This document shows positions 30,641 to 39,314 of a stretch of 64,000 bases of DNA, piece after piece. Source of the stretch: an uncultured Chlorobiaceae bacterium. GTDB lineage: Bacteria > Bacteroidota > Chlorobiia > Chlorobiales > Chlorobiaceae. The position numbers and the translations under genes were made by a program. How positions within the stretch are numbered: the first letter of the stretch is position 1; each line of letters opens with the position of its first letter. Below the pieces are notes generated by a model. It worked only from the letters and a program-made list of their open reading frames with translations. It was not told the DNA's origin and did no database searches. The stretch spans positions 1-64,000 of the forward strand of contig CAJEXI010000007.1 in the NCBI GenBank assembly GCA_903994455.1. Reading direction: 5' to 3'.

Positions 30641-31003
30641 TCAACAGCATTTACTGCCTGAGCAACAACATTTTGGGGGTTTAGCGGTAGCGTCAGGCAG
30701 CGTTATGTCGAGCCAGTGTGCCAGCTCAGCACGGCTTGGGTACTGTCCTGCCAACACGATGTCGCCATCAAGAAGAAGAAGCGGAAGTCCATCCTGGCCT
30801 GCAAGCTCAAGGTATGCTTTAACCATCTGATTTTCTGCAAAGGCCATTGGCTGCTGTGCCAGATTGAATCGTTCAATCTGAGCGCCATGTTGTTTTGCCC
30901 ACTCTACATCTGCCGAGAAACTGATCAATGCCTGATCTGCATCGACACCACATACCCCGGTACTGCAACAAAGGGCCGGATCAAATACCTCTATTTTTTT
31001 CAT
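30641..31003 (-). CDS. arsD: Arsenite metallochaperone ArsD
   Basis: A 120-residue ArsD, which binds As(III) and hands it to ArsA. The essential cysteines C12, C13 and C18 are present in ALCCSTGVCG, and the C-terminus is cysteine-rich (KCCCSGSKCC). ATG 31003 fits the family N-terminus MKKIEVFDPA. The bases just upstream of the ATG carry a near-palindrome (TTCAACGTTGA) also found at the arsR operator. It lies directly before arsA. Confidence 0.92.
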   Translation of the reverse strand: MKKIEVFDPALCCSTGVCGVDADQALISFSADVEWAKQHGAQIERFNLAQQPMAFAENQMVKAYLELAGQDGLPLLLLDGDIVLAGQYPSRAELAHWLDITLPDATAKPPKCCCSGSKCC

Positions 31004-31031
31004 GTTCAACGTTGATTACGTGTTAAAAGAA

Positions 31032-32093
31032 TTAGACTCGGGCTTCGATTTTTTCCCCAAAAGAGTTTTCCTTGAACCAGAGCGCCACATTGACCAGTGC
31101 TATCAGAGCGGGAACCTCAACCAACGGACCGATCACTGCGGCAAAAGCTTCTCCGGAGTTGATGCCGAAAACAGCAATGGCTACGGCAATGGCAAGTTCA
31201 AAGTTGTTGCTCGCTGCGGTGAAGGAGAGCGTTGCCGTTTTGGAGTAGTCTGCGCCAACCTTGCGCCCCATGTAGAACGAAAGAAAAAACATGATAACAA
31301 AGTAAAGCAGAAGAGGGATCGCGATACGCACCACATCAAAAGGTATTTTCACAATATAGCCTCCCTTCAGAGAAAACATGACAACAATGGTGAAAAGCAG
31401 TGCCATAAGCGTGAGCGGGCTGATGCGCGGAATGAACTCTCTCTCATACCACTCCTTGCCTTTCAGACGAAGCATGAAAAAACGGGTCAGGAACCCTGCA
31501 ATAAAGGGAACTCCCAGATAGATAAAGACTGAGGTGGCAATGTCGGCTATGGAGATGTCAACAGCGAATGAGGCAAGACCCAGCCATTTTGGCAGTACCG
31601 TCAGAAAGATCCACGCATAGAGCGGGAAAAAGAGTACCTGAAACACCGAGTTGAAGGCGACAAGCCCGGCGGCATACTCCGTATCACCTTTGGCAAGTTC
31701 GTTCCAGACAATGACCATGGCGATGCAGCGGGCAAGGCCAATCATGATGAGACCAGCCATGTAGTGCGGCATATCGGACAGAAGAAGCACGGCAAGGACA
31801 AACATCAGAATCGGTCCGATCACCCAGTTTTGCACCAGTGACAGGGCCAATACTTTCGTGTTGCGAAACACATCACCAAGCTCCTCATACTTTACCTTTG
31901 CCAGCGGAGGATACATCATGACGATGAGCCCTGCGGCTATCAGAATGTTCGTAGTGCCTGACTGAAAAAGATTCCAGAACCCGGAGATACCAGGGAATAA
32001 CCAGCCCGACAGCACTCCTGCCGCCATGGCAAGAAAAATCCAGAGCGTCAGGTAGCGGTCAAGAAAGGACAATTGTTTTGTTGCCAAGCTCAT
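31032..32093 (-). CDS. acr3: Arsenite efflux transporter Acr3
   Basis: A 353-residue, ten-helix arsenite permease of the Acr3 (BART superfamily) type, not ArsB. The conserved cysteine of the fourth helix is in [16 protein letters not shown], and [11 protein letters not shown] is the fifth-helix signature. It exports As(III), here probably with ArsA as ATPase. It starts 4 bases after arsC on the same strand, and arsD follows after 28 bases. Confidence 0.94.
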   Translation of the reverse strand: MSLATKQLSFLDRYLTLWIFLAMAAGVLSGWLFPGISGFWNLFQSGTTNILIAAGLIVMMYPPLAKVKYEELGDVFRNTKVLALSLVQNWVIGPILMFVLAVLLLSDMPHYMAGLIMIGLARCIAMVIVWNELAKGDTEYAAGLVAFNSVFQVLFFPLYAWIFLTVLPKWLGLASFAVDISIADIATSVFIYLGVPFIAGFLTRFFMLRLKGKEWYEREFIPRISPLTLMALLFTIVVMFSLKGGYIVKIPFDVVRIAIPLLLYFVIMFFLSFYMGRKVGADYSKTATLSFTAASNNFELAIAVAIAVFGINSGEAFAAVIGPLVEVPALIALVNVALWFKENSFGEKIEARV

Positions 32094-32097
32094 AGCG

Positions 32098-32526
32098 TTA
32101 CTTGCCGGTTAAATTATCGTTATAAAACTGACGGAAGCGCTGGTTAATCTCGTTGCGAACCCTCCGGAAAACGGCAAGCACCTCCTCCTGTGTCCCCTGA
32201 GCTTCAGCAGGATCATCAAACCCGATATGCAGCCGGTGCTCCACCTTGCCGGTAAAGAACGGGCAGGACTCTTTTGCAGCATCGCAAACCGTTATAACAT
32301 AGTCAAACGGCCTCTGGAGAAATTCATCAACGCTTTTTGGTTTGTGTAAACTGAGGTCGATCCACTCTTCATGCATCACCTTCACGGCAAGCGGATGAAC
32401 GGACTGTGCCGGTTTCGTGCCAGCAGAAAACACTTCGAGCGAGCTGTCAAAGGAACGGAGAAAGCCTTCAGCCATCTGACTGCGGCATGAGTTTCCGGTA
32501 CAGAGAATAAGCACTGATTTCTTCAT
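32098..32526 (-). CDS. arsC: Arsenate reductase ArsC, thioredoxin-type
   Basis: A 142-residue reductase of the low-molecular-weight phosphatase fold. The P-loop CTGNSCRSQ starts with nucleophile C10, and the second and third redox cysteines appear as [10 protein letters not shown], the arrangement of thioredoxin-coupled (Staphylococcus-like) ArsC. It converts arsenate to arsenite for export by Acr3. It lies 25 bases after arsR. Confidence 0.94.
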   Translation of the reverse strand: MKKSVLILCTGNSCRSQMAEGFLRSFDSSLEVFSAGTKPAQSVHPLAVKVMHEEWIDLSLHKPKSVDEFLQRPFDYVITVCDAAKESCPFFTGKVEHRLHIGFDDPAEAQGTQEEVLAVFRRVRNEINQRFRQFYNDNLTGK

Positions 32527-32551
32527 GGTAATCTTGTAATGGATTAAGGAT

Positions 32552-32911
32552 TTATTTTATTTCTGAATGCGTGTCAATGGACTGCGGGCAAATTGATTGT
32601 GCACTGAAATCGCCGCACTGTCCCGGATTACCGTCACAGCACTCCTCCGTGAGATAGGCAATCAACTCCATCATTAACGGGAGGTTGGCCCGGTAGCGCT
32701 GATAGCGGCCTTCCTGATCTACGGTAAGGAGGCCTGTATGAGCCAGAGTTTTCAGATGAAACGAAAGATTTGTTGGCGGTACATCGAGTGCCGAACCAAT
32801 CTCGCCTGCGACCATGCCTTCCGTGCCTCTCTTGACAAGTAATCGATACACATCCAGCCTGACAGGGGATGAGAGCGATTCAAAAATAGTTGTTGCTGTT
32901 AATTTTTTCAT
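32552..32911 (-). CDS. arsR: ArsR-family arsenic-responsive repressor
   Basis: A 119-residue winged-helix repressor that begins at ATG 32911 (MKKLTATTIFESLSSPVRL). Helix 3 lacks the classical ELCVCDL metal site; instead a cysteine cluster lies at the C-terminus (EECCDGNPGQC), like the alternative As(III) site of ArsR proteins such as AfArsR. It should release its operator when arsenite binds. It is the first gene of the ars operon, and a candidate operator covers the bases just before its start. Confidence 0.9.
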   Translation of the reverse strand: MKKLTATTIFESLSSPVRLDVYRLLVKRGTEGMVAGEIGSALDVPPTNLSFHLKTLAHTGLLTVDQEGRYQRYRANLPLMMELIAYLTEECCDGNPGQCGDFSAQSICPQSIDTHSEIK

Positions 32912-32912
32912 C

Positions 32913-32944
32913 TTCAACGTTACAATATTTATTGGAATGTTGAA
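32913..32944. promoter_or_regulatory. Candidate ArsR operator
   Basis: TTCAACGTTACA and TGGAATGTTGAA form an imperfect inverted repeat (ten of twelve positions pair) with an eight-base AT-rich centre. It sits 1 base before the arsR start codon, the right place for autoregulation of the operon. Confidence 0.6.
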
Positions 32945-33323
32945 ACAATTTTTCATCAAATGAGTGTTACGTTTCTGTTAAATCGCTATAGGATATATTC
33001 CTCGAAGCTGTGCTTCGTGAAAGTATTCTTAAACATGTCGTTATACCCCATAGCTCTGCTGCGGGGTAGTTGATTCTCAGTTGGGAAGGGTGATGGTATT
33101 AAAGTTATCGGGATTAGCTCATTGGTGCCAGAGTTTTTTGGAAAAACCCAATGCGAACAAGTTTTCGACGCGACTGGCAACGGATATATCCCACGAGTTC
33201 CATCTGTCGCTTGCATACAAAATGAAAAAAGTAGATGGAACGTCAAATGTGGCCTTCAAGATGACCTTAAAAGGGCACTCAATGAGTATTTAGGTTGGTT
33301 TCCGGGAAATGGAGAGTCTCTAA
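32945..33323. other. Intergenic with two stem-loops at 33003-33017 and 33044-33068
   Basis: About 380 bases without a credible gene. CGAAGC/GCTTCG forms a tight hairpin with a three-base loop at 33003-33017, and TACCCC/GGGGTA with an inner AGC/GCT pair forms a second one at 33044-33068. The spacing suggests a compound palindromic (REP-like) repeat unit. The rest (33080-33320) has no recognisable product in any frame. Confidence 0.4.
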
Positions 33324-33635
33324 TCAGTGGGGCAGCATTCCAGCCACCTCTTTTTTTGAAGTTTTGAGGGCAAACAGTGATTTTACAAGCAAATCAATTG
33401 ATACTGCCGGATCGCCAGCTTCCATTTTTGCAACGCGGGACTGGCTTGAATGGATCATTCTTGCAAGATCTTTCTGAGTCAACCGCAACGACTGACGGCG
33501 TTCTTTAAGGTTCTGGCTCAAGGAGAGTTTTAATTCTATGAATTCTGTCTCTGCCTGGCTGAGTTCCAGGAATTCATCAACGCTTCCGATCTTCCACCCG
33601 GAAGCCTCAAGCTTCCTATGTTTTTCCTTGTTCAT
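33324..33635 (-). CDS. XRE-family helix-turn-helix protein (orphan antitoxin-like)
   Basis: A 103-residue protein with a C-terminal XRE helix-turn-helix (LTQKDLARMIHSSQSRVAKMEAG) and an N-terminal extension beginning MNKEKHRKLEASGW. This layout is typical of HigA-like antitoxins encoded next to a RelE/HigB toxin. No toxin frame is found on either side, so it is an orphan regulator or what remains of a toxin-antitoxin pair. Confidence 0.75.
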   Translation of the reverse strand: MNKEKHRKLEASGWKIGSVDEFLELSQAETEFIELKLSLSQNLKERRQSLRLTQKDLARMIHSSQSRVAKMEAGDPAVSIDLLVKSLFALKTSKKEVAGMLPH

Positions 33636-33843
33636 GACAAATGTTGATTAGAGGTAAAGTTCTTGGATGTTGGTCATTTGGTCATATCGGTTCCACAGAA
33701 TTTACTCCCCTCCCGACCAAACTCGGGGCCTCGACCTCGCTGGCGACTTTCTTGATGCACAGAGCCAGCTATTATGATCACAATAACCTGTAATTTTTTT
33801 TGCTAATCCGTTCTTATTGTCCTGTTTCAGCAATATCTTACGT
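33636..33843. other. Intergenic, no gene seen
   Basis: About 200 bases upstream of the XRE gene and before the small hypothetical frame at 33844. This is where a toxin gene partner would be expected, but no frame of that size exists. Confidence 0.3.
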
Positions 33844-34041
33844 ATGGGTGAAAATGCAAAAGGGAGTCGCAGGCTTGACCTGCTGGTGGATGGACTGTGT
33901 ATGCCTGTTCGGGCAGACGTTTTCAGTAGCAGTTACACTTTTGGCGATATTGTGGGCGACTTCAAGGAGCTGATGCGGATTGAAAAGGTCATACCTTCAA
34001 CAAGAGCGGATAAGGTTTTAAGTGATCTTGTGTCGCTTTAG
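33844..34041 (+). CDS. Small hypothetical protein, possibly a gene fragment
   Basis: A 65-residue product from ATG 33844 (MGENAKGSRRLDLLVDG) that ends in VIPSTRADKVLSDLVSL. It has coding-like composition but no recognised family. It may be the end of a larger lost gene, because the frame extends only nine codons further upstream. The next 226 bases up to the restriction gene are AT-rich and hold nothing recognisable. Confidence 0.35.
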   Translation: MGENAKGSRRLDLLVDGLCMPVRADVFSSSYTFGDIVGDFKELMRIEKVIPSTRADKVLSDLVSL

Positions 34042-34267
34042 GCTGATCTGTATAAACCGGGGTAATAAATATAACTTGTTATTATATATTGTTTTATGAT
34101 AATGATTTAGATTTTTTTGTAATAATTTGGAAGTCGTCATATACAGAAAGAAACAGTCTGCTTTTTCAGAATTAGGCGGATCAGTCCAAACAGTGTTAGC
34201 CGTCAGCTTCGACATGACCATCGCATCATAAAAAAATCTGACTTTTTAATTCTGGAAATAGTGCTGA

Positions 34268-34915
34268 ATGAAATCGCAAGTATTTGATCGAAGTGAGCAT
34301 GTTTATCGAAACGATGCCTTTGCAGAACTGGTCAAAGATGCGGTCAGGTTCTTTAATGGCACGCCTGTTCACACGCTTCCTCCGCCGGAATCTTTTCTTG
34401 GAACAGGGGTATACGCTCTCTACTATACCGGTAGTAATCCTCTCTACAAACGATACGCCGAGCTAAACCGCCTTTCATACGGCTATCCTGTCTACGTGGG
34501 CAAAGCCGTTCCAAAAGGATGGAGGCAAGCTCGCTCATCTGACAGCGTTCTTCATCAGTCTCGCGAACTCATCGGTCGCCTGCGAGAGCACGGAAGAAGC
34601 ATTACCCTTGGTGCCGACCTGTTGCTTGAGGATTTCAGATGCCGCTTTGTCATTTTTGAAGCGGAAGGCTCAGACATGATCAGCACCATTGAAGCCGCCC
34701 TCATCAAACTCAATCAACCGCTATGGAATACTGCAGTTGATGGATTTGGAAATCACGACCCCGGAACCGGTCGATATGAACAAGCAAAATCAGATTGGGA
34801 AGTCATCCATGAAGGCAGGGTCTGGGCGAATAAGTGCAATGGAAAACATGCCGAAAAAAACACCATAATTTCTAATATTCGCCTTCACCTCAAGAAGTTG
34901 GGGCCGTCGCAATGA
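34268..34915 (+). CDS. Eco29kI-like GIY-YIG type II restriction endonuclease
   Basis: A 215-residue endonuclease of the Eco29kI family, built on the GIY-YIG nuclease fold. GVYALYY (47-53) and YPVYVGKA (73-80) provide the two motif tyrosines, and STIEAALIKLNQPLWN supplies the catalytic glutamate and asparagine. Eco29kI cuts CCGCGG; the specificity here is inferred by family only. Its stop overlaps the start of the methyltransferase gene by 4 bases, so the pair is translated together with the nuclease first. No controller gene is seen. Confidence 0.88.
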   Translation: MKSQVFDRSEHVYRNDAFAELVKDAVRFFNGTPVHTLPPPESFLGTGVYALYYTGSNPLYKRYAELNRLSYGYPVYVGKAVPKGWRQARSSDSVLHQSRELIGRLREHGRSITLGADLLLEDFRCRFVIFEAEGSDMISTIEAALIKLNQPLWNTAVDGFGNHDPGTGRYEQAKSDWEVIHEGRVWANKCNGKHAEKNTIISNIRLHLKKLGPSQ

Positions 34916-36081
34916 AAACTCTTGAAATTTTTTCAGGTGCAGGCGGTCTGGCAAAAGGCCTGGAGCTGTCCGGATTTGAGCATACAGCCTTTGTTGAGTT
35001 TAATCGGCATGCCTGCGAGTCCCTTTCTGAAAATTTCGATCCTGCGCGTGTCTTCTTTGGCGACATAAAAGATTTTGATTTAAATAGCCTTGAGGATATT
35101 GATATTGTTGCAGGAGGTCCGCCATGCCAACCATTTTCACTGGGCGGCAAGCACAGAGCCGACCAGGACAACCGGGACATGTTTCCTTATGCTATACGTG
35201 CTATCGAAAAAATCGCGCCCAAAGCATTTATATTTGAAAATGTAAAAGGCCTGCTTCGCCAAACTTTTTCCGAGTATTTTGAATACATAATCCTCAGATT
35301 AAGTCACCCGGATTTTATGTCAGGCAAGAACACCAACTGGAAATGCCACCTTGATGAACTTCGCAATATTGGCAGGCTTTCATATCCAGGAAAAAAGTAC
35401 AACGTTCAGTTCAAACTGATAAATGCGGCGGATTATGGCGTACCACAAACACGAGAGCGGGTTGTGATTGTTGGAACAAGGGCAGACATCTCATTGCCTT
35501 GGACATTCCCTGTTGAAACACACTCAGAAGACAAGCTTCTTTGGGACATGTACGTAACGGGCGAATACTGGTCGCGCCACAAAGTGCCTAAACTCTTACT
35601 ACCTGATGTAGACGCATCTCTGAGAGAAAAAATATCTCGACTAAGAGACAAGTACGGAATGTTTGAACCAGAATTATTGCCATGGCAGACTATGCGAGAT
35701 GCTTTATATGATATGCCAGACCCAAAATCAGATCATGGAATAAACGACCACATCTTTCGGGATGGTGCCCGTACCTATCCAGGGCATACTGGTAGTGATT
35801 TTGATTGGCCGTCAAAAACAATTAAAGCTGGTGGGCACGGGGTTCCAGGCGGCGAAAATATGATCCGCTTCAATGATGGACGTGTTCGATACCTGACAAC
35901 CTTTGAAGCAAAGCGAATTCAAACTTTTCCTGATGATTTCGTCATCAAAGGCGCGTGGGGTGAGGCTATGCGTCAAATTGGAAATGCGGTTCCTGTATTA
36001 CTTGCAGAAAAAATAGGTTTCAAGTTAGCAGGGCATCTGAAAACGTCCAACCCATCAGTCAACACGGTCGCTGCGCAATAA
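34912..36081 (+). CDS. C5-cytosine DNA methyltransferase
   Basis: A 389-residue m5C methyltransferase that protects host DNA from the adjacent endonuclease. Motif I is LEIFSGAGGLAKGLE, motif IV contains catalytic C72 in GGPPCQPFS, and motifs VI (FIFENVKGLL), VIII (PQTRERVVIVG) and X (QIGNAVPVLLAE) are complete. The target recognition region lies between about 190 and 330. It overlaps the restriction gene by ATGA. Confidence 0.95.
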   Translation: MKTLEIFSGAGGLAKGLELSGFEHTAFVEFNRHACESLSENFDPARVFFGDIKDFDLNSLEDIDIVAGGPPCQPFSLGGKHRADQDNRDMFPYAIRAIEKIAPKAFIFENVKGLLRQTFSEYFEYIILRLSHPDFMSGKNTNWKCHLDELRNIGRLSYPGKKYNVQFKLINAADYGVPQTRERVVIVGTRADISLPWTFPVETHSEDKLLWDMYVTGEYWSRHKVPKLLLPDVDASLREKISRLRDKYGMFEPELLPWQTMRDALYDMPDPKSDHGINDHIFRDGARTYPGHTGSDFDWPSKTIKAGGHGVPGGENMIRFNDGRVRYLTTFEAKRIQTFPDDFVIKGAWGEAMRQIGNAVPVLLAEKIGFKLAGHLKTSNPSVNTVAAQ

Positions 36082-36138
36082 AGCTGCGAAGCGCCGATTA
36101 CTTCTGTATTATCAACACATAACCAAAGGAGAGAAAAC

Positions 36139-36510
36139 ATGATACCGGAAGTACTGCCAGAACTGATGAAGGCGGATGGAGTAGTTGCCATTGCGACCAT
36201 AGGAGAAGACGTACCTCATTTGGTCAACACCTGGAATGCCTATTTGGAAATGTCTGAGGATGGTCGGTTGTTGATACCTGCCGGTTACATGAACAAGACA
36301 GAGGCCAACGTGGCGTATAACCCCAATGTGCTCATCACCATAGCAAGCAGCAAGGTAAAGGGACTACACGGTCAGGGCGCAGGCTGTTTGATCAAAGGCA
36401 AAGCGAAGTTCATCACATCCGTACCAGAGTTTGATGTGCTGAAGAAACGGTTCGATTGGTTGCGTGCGACAATGGCCGTAACAATCGAGTCTGCGACCCA
36501 AACATGGTGA
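36139..36510 (+). CDS. Pyridoxamine 5'-phosphate oxidase-like FMN-binding protein
   Basis: A 123-residue protein of the split-barrel flavin-binding fold (PNPOx-like). The motif ADGVVAIATIGEDVPHLVNTW is the usual N-terminal strand pair, and VTIESATQTW is the characteristic C-terminus. It probably binds FMN or F420-like flavin; the substrate is unknown. A good Shine-Dalgarno-like AAAGGAG lies before the ATG. The next gene's preferred start is 32 bases downstream, so they may be cotranscribed. Confidence 0.75.
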   Translation: MIPEVLPELMKADGVVAIATIGEDVPHLVNTWNAYLEMSEDGRLLIPAGYMNKTEANVAYNPNVLITIASSKVKGLHGQGAGCLIKGKAKFITSVPEFDVLKKRFDWLRATMAVTIESATQTW

Positions 36511-36542
36511 TTCGTATTCCTCATCTCGTTAGACCTCACAAT

Positions 36543-37514
36543 ATGAGCTTCTCCGCCGTCATCAAAACTGCCATCGTCTTCGTTGGGATAATCACTGTCG
36601 TGCTCGCCGCCGCAATTATATTTGGTGGGCCAGGCTCTCCGAAACCAATGGCAAGCATCAACGATCCGTTCAAAGCCGTTGATTTTTCAGACTTGCCCCC
36701 ACTTCTCCGGTACAAGGCCAGAGACGGAGCTGAACTTGCCTATCGCCGATATGCGCCCCGACGTGTCACCGCATTGAGAGGAAGCGTGGTGCTCGTGCAT
36801 GGCTCATCGGGCAGCAGCACCAGCATGCATGTGATCGCAAAGGCCTTGGCCAATGCAGGCTACGCAGCATACGCATTGGATATACGTGGCCATGGTGCCT
36901 CTGGGCCAAAGGGCACGATTGCCTATATTGGTCAGCTTGAGGACGACCTGGATTCGTTTGTCAAGGCGGTGCCACTTGCCAAACCAAACACGCTCGCAGG
37001 TTTCTCCTCTGGAGGTGGTTTTGTGCTGCGGGTCGCAGGGAGTCAGCATCAAAACGCCTTTCAGAACTACGTGCTGCTTTCACCGTTCCTGGGCTCAAGC
37101 GCGCCAAACTCTCGGCCCGACAGCGGAGGGTGGGTCAAGGTGGGCATCCCACGCATCATCGGCCTCACTTTTTTGAACCACTTAGGCGTGCGCATCTTCA
37201 ACGACCTGCCCGTCATCAACTTCGCACTCAGCGAGCAAGCCAAAAGTTTCCTGACCTCTACCTACACATTTTCTTTGACAGCTAATTTTGGGCCCTTGCA
37301 GGATTACGAGGCAAATATCAGGGCAGTTCATCAACCGGTAAAAGTGGTTGCCGGTGCAAGTGACGAGGTCTTTGAGACGGCGGCGCTTGAGAAGATTTTT
37401 CGCAATCAAGGCCAATCGTGGCCAGTCACCCTGCTGCCTGGCATAGGTCACATCCAGCTCACGCTTCATCCAGCCGCCCTCAGCGCCATAGTCACCACCA
37501 TAGAGGCGATGTAA
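36543..37514 (+). CDS. Membrane-anchored alpha/beta hydrolase
   Basis: A 323-residue serine hydrolase. An N-terminal hydrophobic helix (residues 7-28) is a membrane anchor or uncleaved signal. The oxyanion loop is LVHGSSG, nucleophile S155 lies in GFSSG, the aspartate probably in GASDEVFE and the histidine in PGIGHIQLT, so the triad looks complete. Its lysophospholipase-like cap suggests a lipid or ester substrate, which is inference. ATG 36543 was chosen because earlier starts overlap the previous gene by 54 bases. Confidence 0.8.
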   Translation: MSFSAVIKTAIVFVGIITVVLAAAIIFGGPGSPKPMASINDPFKAVDFSDLPPLLRYKARDGAELAYRRYAPRRVTALRGSVVLVHGSSGSSTSMHVIAKALANAGYAAYALDIRGHGASGPKGTIAYIGQLEDDLDSFVKAVPLAKPNTLAGFSSGGGFVLRVAGSQHQNAFQNYVLLSPFLGSSAPNSRPDSGGWVKVGIPRIIGLTFLNHLGVRIFNDLPVINFALSEQAKSFLTSTYTFSLTANFGPLQDYEANIRAVHQPVKVVAGASDEVFETAALEKIFRNQGQSWPVTLLPGIGHIQLTLHPAALSAIVTTIEAM

Positions 37515-37722
37515 TGTGCGGTCTAACTGGCGGTTTAACGCGGACGCAAACAACGACAGTATGTAGTTTATAGATTGGAATAAGGAGTTTTTATAACCCT
37601 TTACATCGAAAGGTAGAAGGGATGACGTATAATTTCCTCCCTGATGAGCCGGTTTGACGGAAATAGAAAAAAACGGGTGCTCATCAAGATTATCGGCGAA
37701 TAAACCCCTTTTGAAGTCTGTT

Positions 37723-38493
37723 TCACCTGCCCGTAATGACTTTTACTACAGGTTGACTCAAGACGACTTTGTCAAGCCTGGTAACCTGCAGCTCTCCCGG
37801 CGGGTTCATTTCGGCACCGATGACGTTCACAATGCAGCGATAGTGATATGGTCCGCTTTCAAAATCGTAATGATGATTTCCACCACTTCCGTCGAAGGTA
37901 ATGGAACCGTTACGTAGCACTAAATCCGGCTGTTCAGTAGTTTTTTTATTGACGGGCCAAGCCGAGTAACGGAACTTGTTGTCAGTAAGGCGATCAATGC
38001 GAATCCGAAATTTTGTGGTTTCCCATTCAAGAACAGGCTCTGCAAAGTTACGCAAGCTGTTGTTTACATTGCTCCTGTCAGCTTTAATCAGTTCGGCACG
38101 CTTTCGCTTTCCCTTTTCTGTCTCATAGTTGATTGCAGTTATTTTCCCTTCCTCGTCAAGCCACAACAATCCGTTCTGGAACATAATGCCTCTCCACCCC
38201 ATCTCTGACCAATCGGATGAAGCGCGGGAGGTGGAAATCGCCATTATTATTTTTTCATCAATGATTTCGTCATAAACTTCAAGGAATTGTCCTGGGTTGT
38301 CTATGCTTGAAAGGGGAGCCCGTCGTTGTAGCGGGTAGGACACTAAATGAGCTAACGCCTTCCGGTCTTTACCTGCAACAACGTTTATGAATTGCTTGAT
38401 CGTGTTTTCAACATTCGATTCAGCACTCCAAAGAGGGCAGGAAAAGGAGAGGAGTATTGCACAAGCAAGTATTGTCGCTGTAATCAGTTTCAT
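37723..38493 (-). CDS. Secreted hypothetical protein
   Basis: A 256-residue product with a clear signal peptide from ATG 38493 (MKLITATILACAILLSFSCPLWSAES). The mature part starts with an NTF2-like helix (NTIKQFINVVAGKDRKALAHLV) and continues to a beta-rich C-terminus. No catalytic motif is recognised. The frame is open to ATG 38655, which would overlap the tautomerase stop as ATGA, but that adds 54 residues without export character. Confidence 0.6.
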   Translation of the reverse strand: MKLITATILACAILLSFSCPLWSAESNVENTIKQFINVVAGKDRKALAHLVSYPLQRRAPLSSIDNPGQFLEVYDEIIDEKIIMAISTSRASSDWSEMGWRGIMFQNGLLWLDEEGKITAINYETEKGKRKRAELIKADRSNVNNSLRNFAEPVLEWETTKFRIRIDRLTDNKFRYSAWPVNKKTTEQPDLVLRNGSITFDGSGGNHHYDFESGPYHYRCIVNVIGAEMNPPGELQVTRLDKVVLSQPVVKVITGR

Positions 38494-38651
38494 GCGTATT
38501 CTCACCAAAGGCTCGGCACATGATCTGACCACCCATTTTTTTCGGTCGGTCGGCATCCATGTATCATCTTTGGAAATAAGTTGTAAGCTTATTAATGGGA
38601 AATGCAGAGTTGACTCCTCATCCTCAATCATCAGCTTCGTACCGATGCGGT

Positions 38652-38852
38652 TCATTTTTTCAGCCTTGCTTTCATTTCTTCGACGGTATCTCCACCGATG
38701 CCAAGATTAGCATCATCCTGTTCCCTGATCAGTACAGTAAAGTATGCGGGTGGTATACTGGTAACCTCAGATGCAACTGAAGTTAGACGATGGATAAGAT
38801 CCCGCTTCTGTTCGAGGCTCAGTTTGCCTCCCTCTAAAGTGATAACTGGCAT
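38652..38852 (-). CDS. 4-oxalocrotonate tautomerase-like protein
   Basis: A 66-residue tautomerase of the 4-OT family. Pro1 (after loss of Met) is the catalytic base and MPVITLEGGKLSLEQKRDLI matches the family N-terminus. It forms small beta-alpha-beta hexamers or trimers and isomerises enol compounds; the physiological substrate is unknown. It may be cotranscribed with the secreted protein gene downstream. Confidence 0.85.
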   Translation of the reverse strand: MPVITLEGGKLSLEQKRDLIHRLTSVASEVTSIPPAYFTVLIREQDDANLGIGGDTVEEMKARLKK

Positions 38853-39314
38853 TTGTCTCTTCTTTTGCTTCTCTTGTTATTTTTGTCGGAATTCGGTTGC
38901 ATACTTGTCTGCATCGAGAGAGATATTAAGCAAATTCAGCCGGGTGCCAAAATTCTTTGATGTCAGGCGATTGATCCCCCCAACAGGTTGAAGACAACCC
39001 GAACATGTCGGTCGAACATTGTTTGTACTGATCTGCCTCATTCAGAAAAAGCAGAAACCAGTTTCTGCATAAAAAAATTCCAACGTACCTATGCTTGTTC
39101 AGTCGATTTTCTCTTCCTTATGTTTTGACTATCGGTTTCTTGATGAAGGTATATGCCGACTATGCCTTCATGCTGTCCAGTGATATATTTTTGCAGAATA
39201 ATATTCAATTTATCTTGACTTTCGATGAACAAGTTCAAGGTCCGTGTGCGGTAACCGGTAGGCTACGGAAGGCTTGCTATCATTCTGCCCCTCAACCATA
39301 AAAAAGGAACAAAT
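38853..39314. other. Intergenic, no gene seen
   Basis: About 460 bases, AT-rich in its second half, between the divergent tautomerase and YceI genes. Short frames (for example 39095-39301) show no recognised domain. It presumably contains both promoters. Confidence 0.4.

Noticed and set aside
32986-33246. Minus-strand frame of 86 codons upstream of arsR
   Set aside because: It covers two stem-loops and has no known domain; such frames are typical of repeat sequence.
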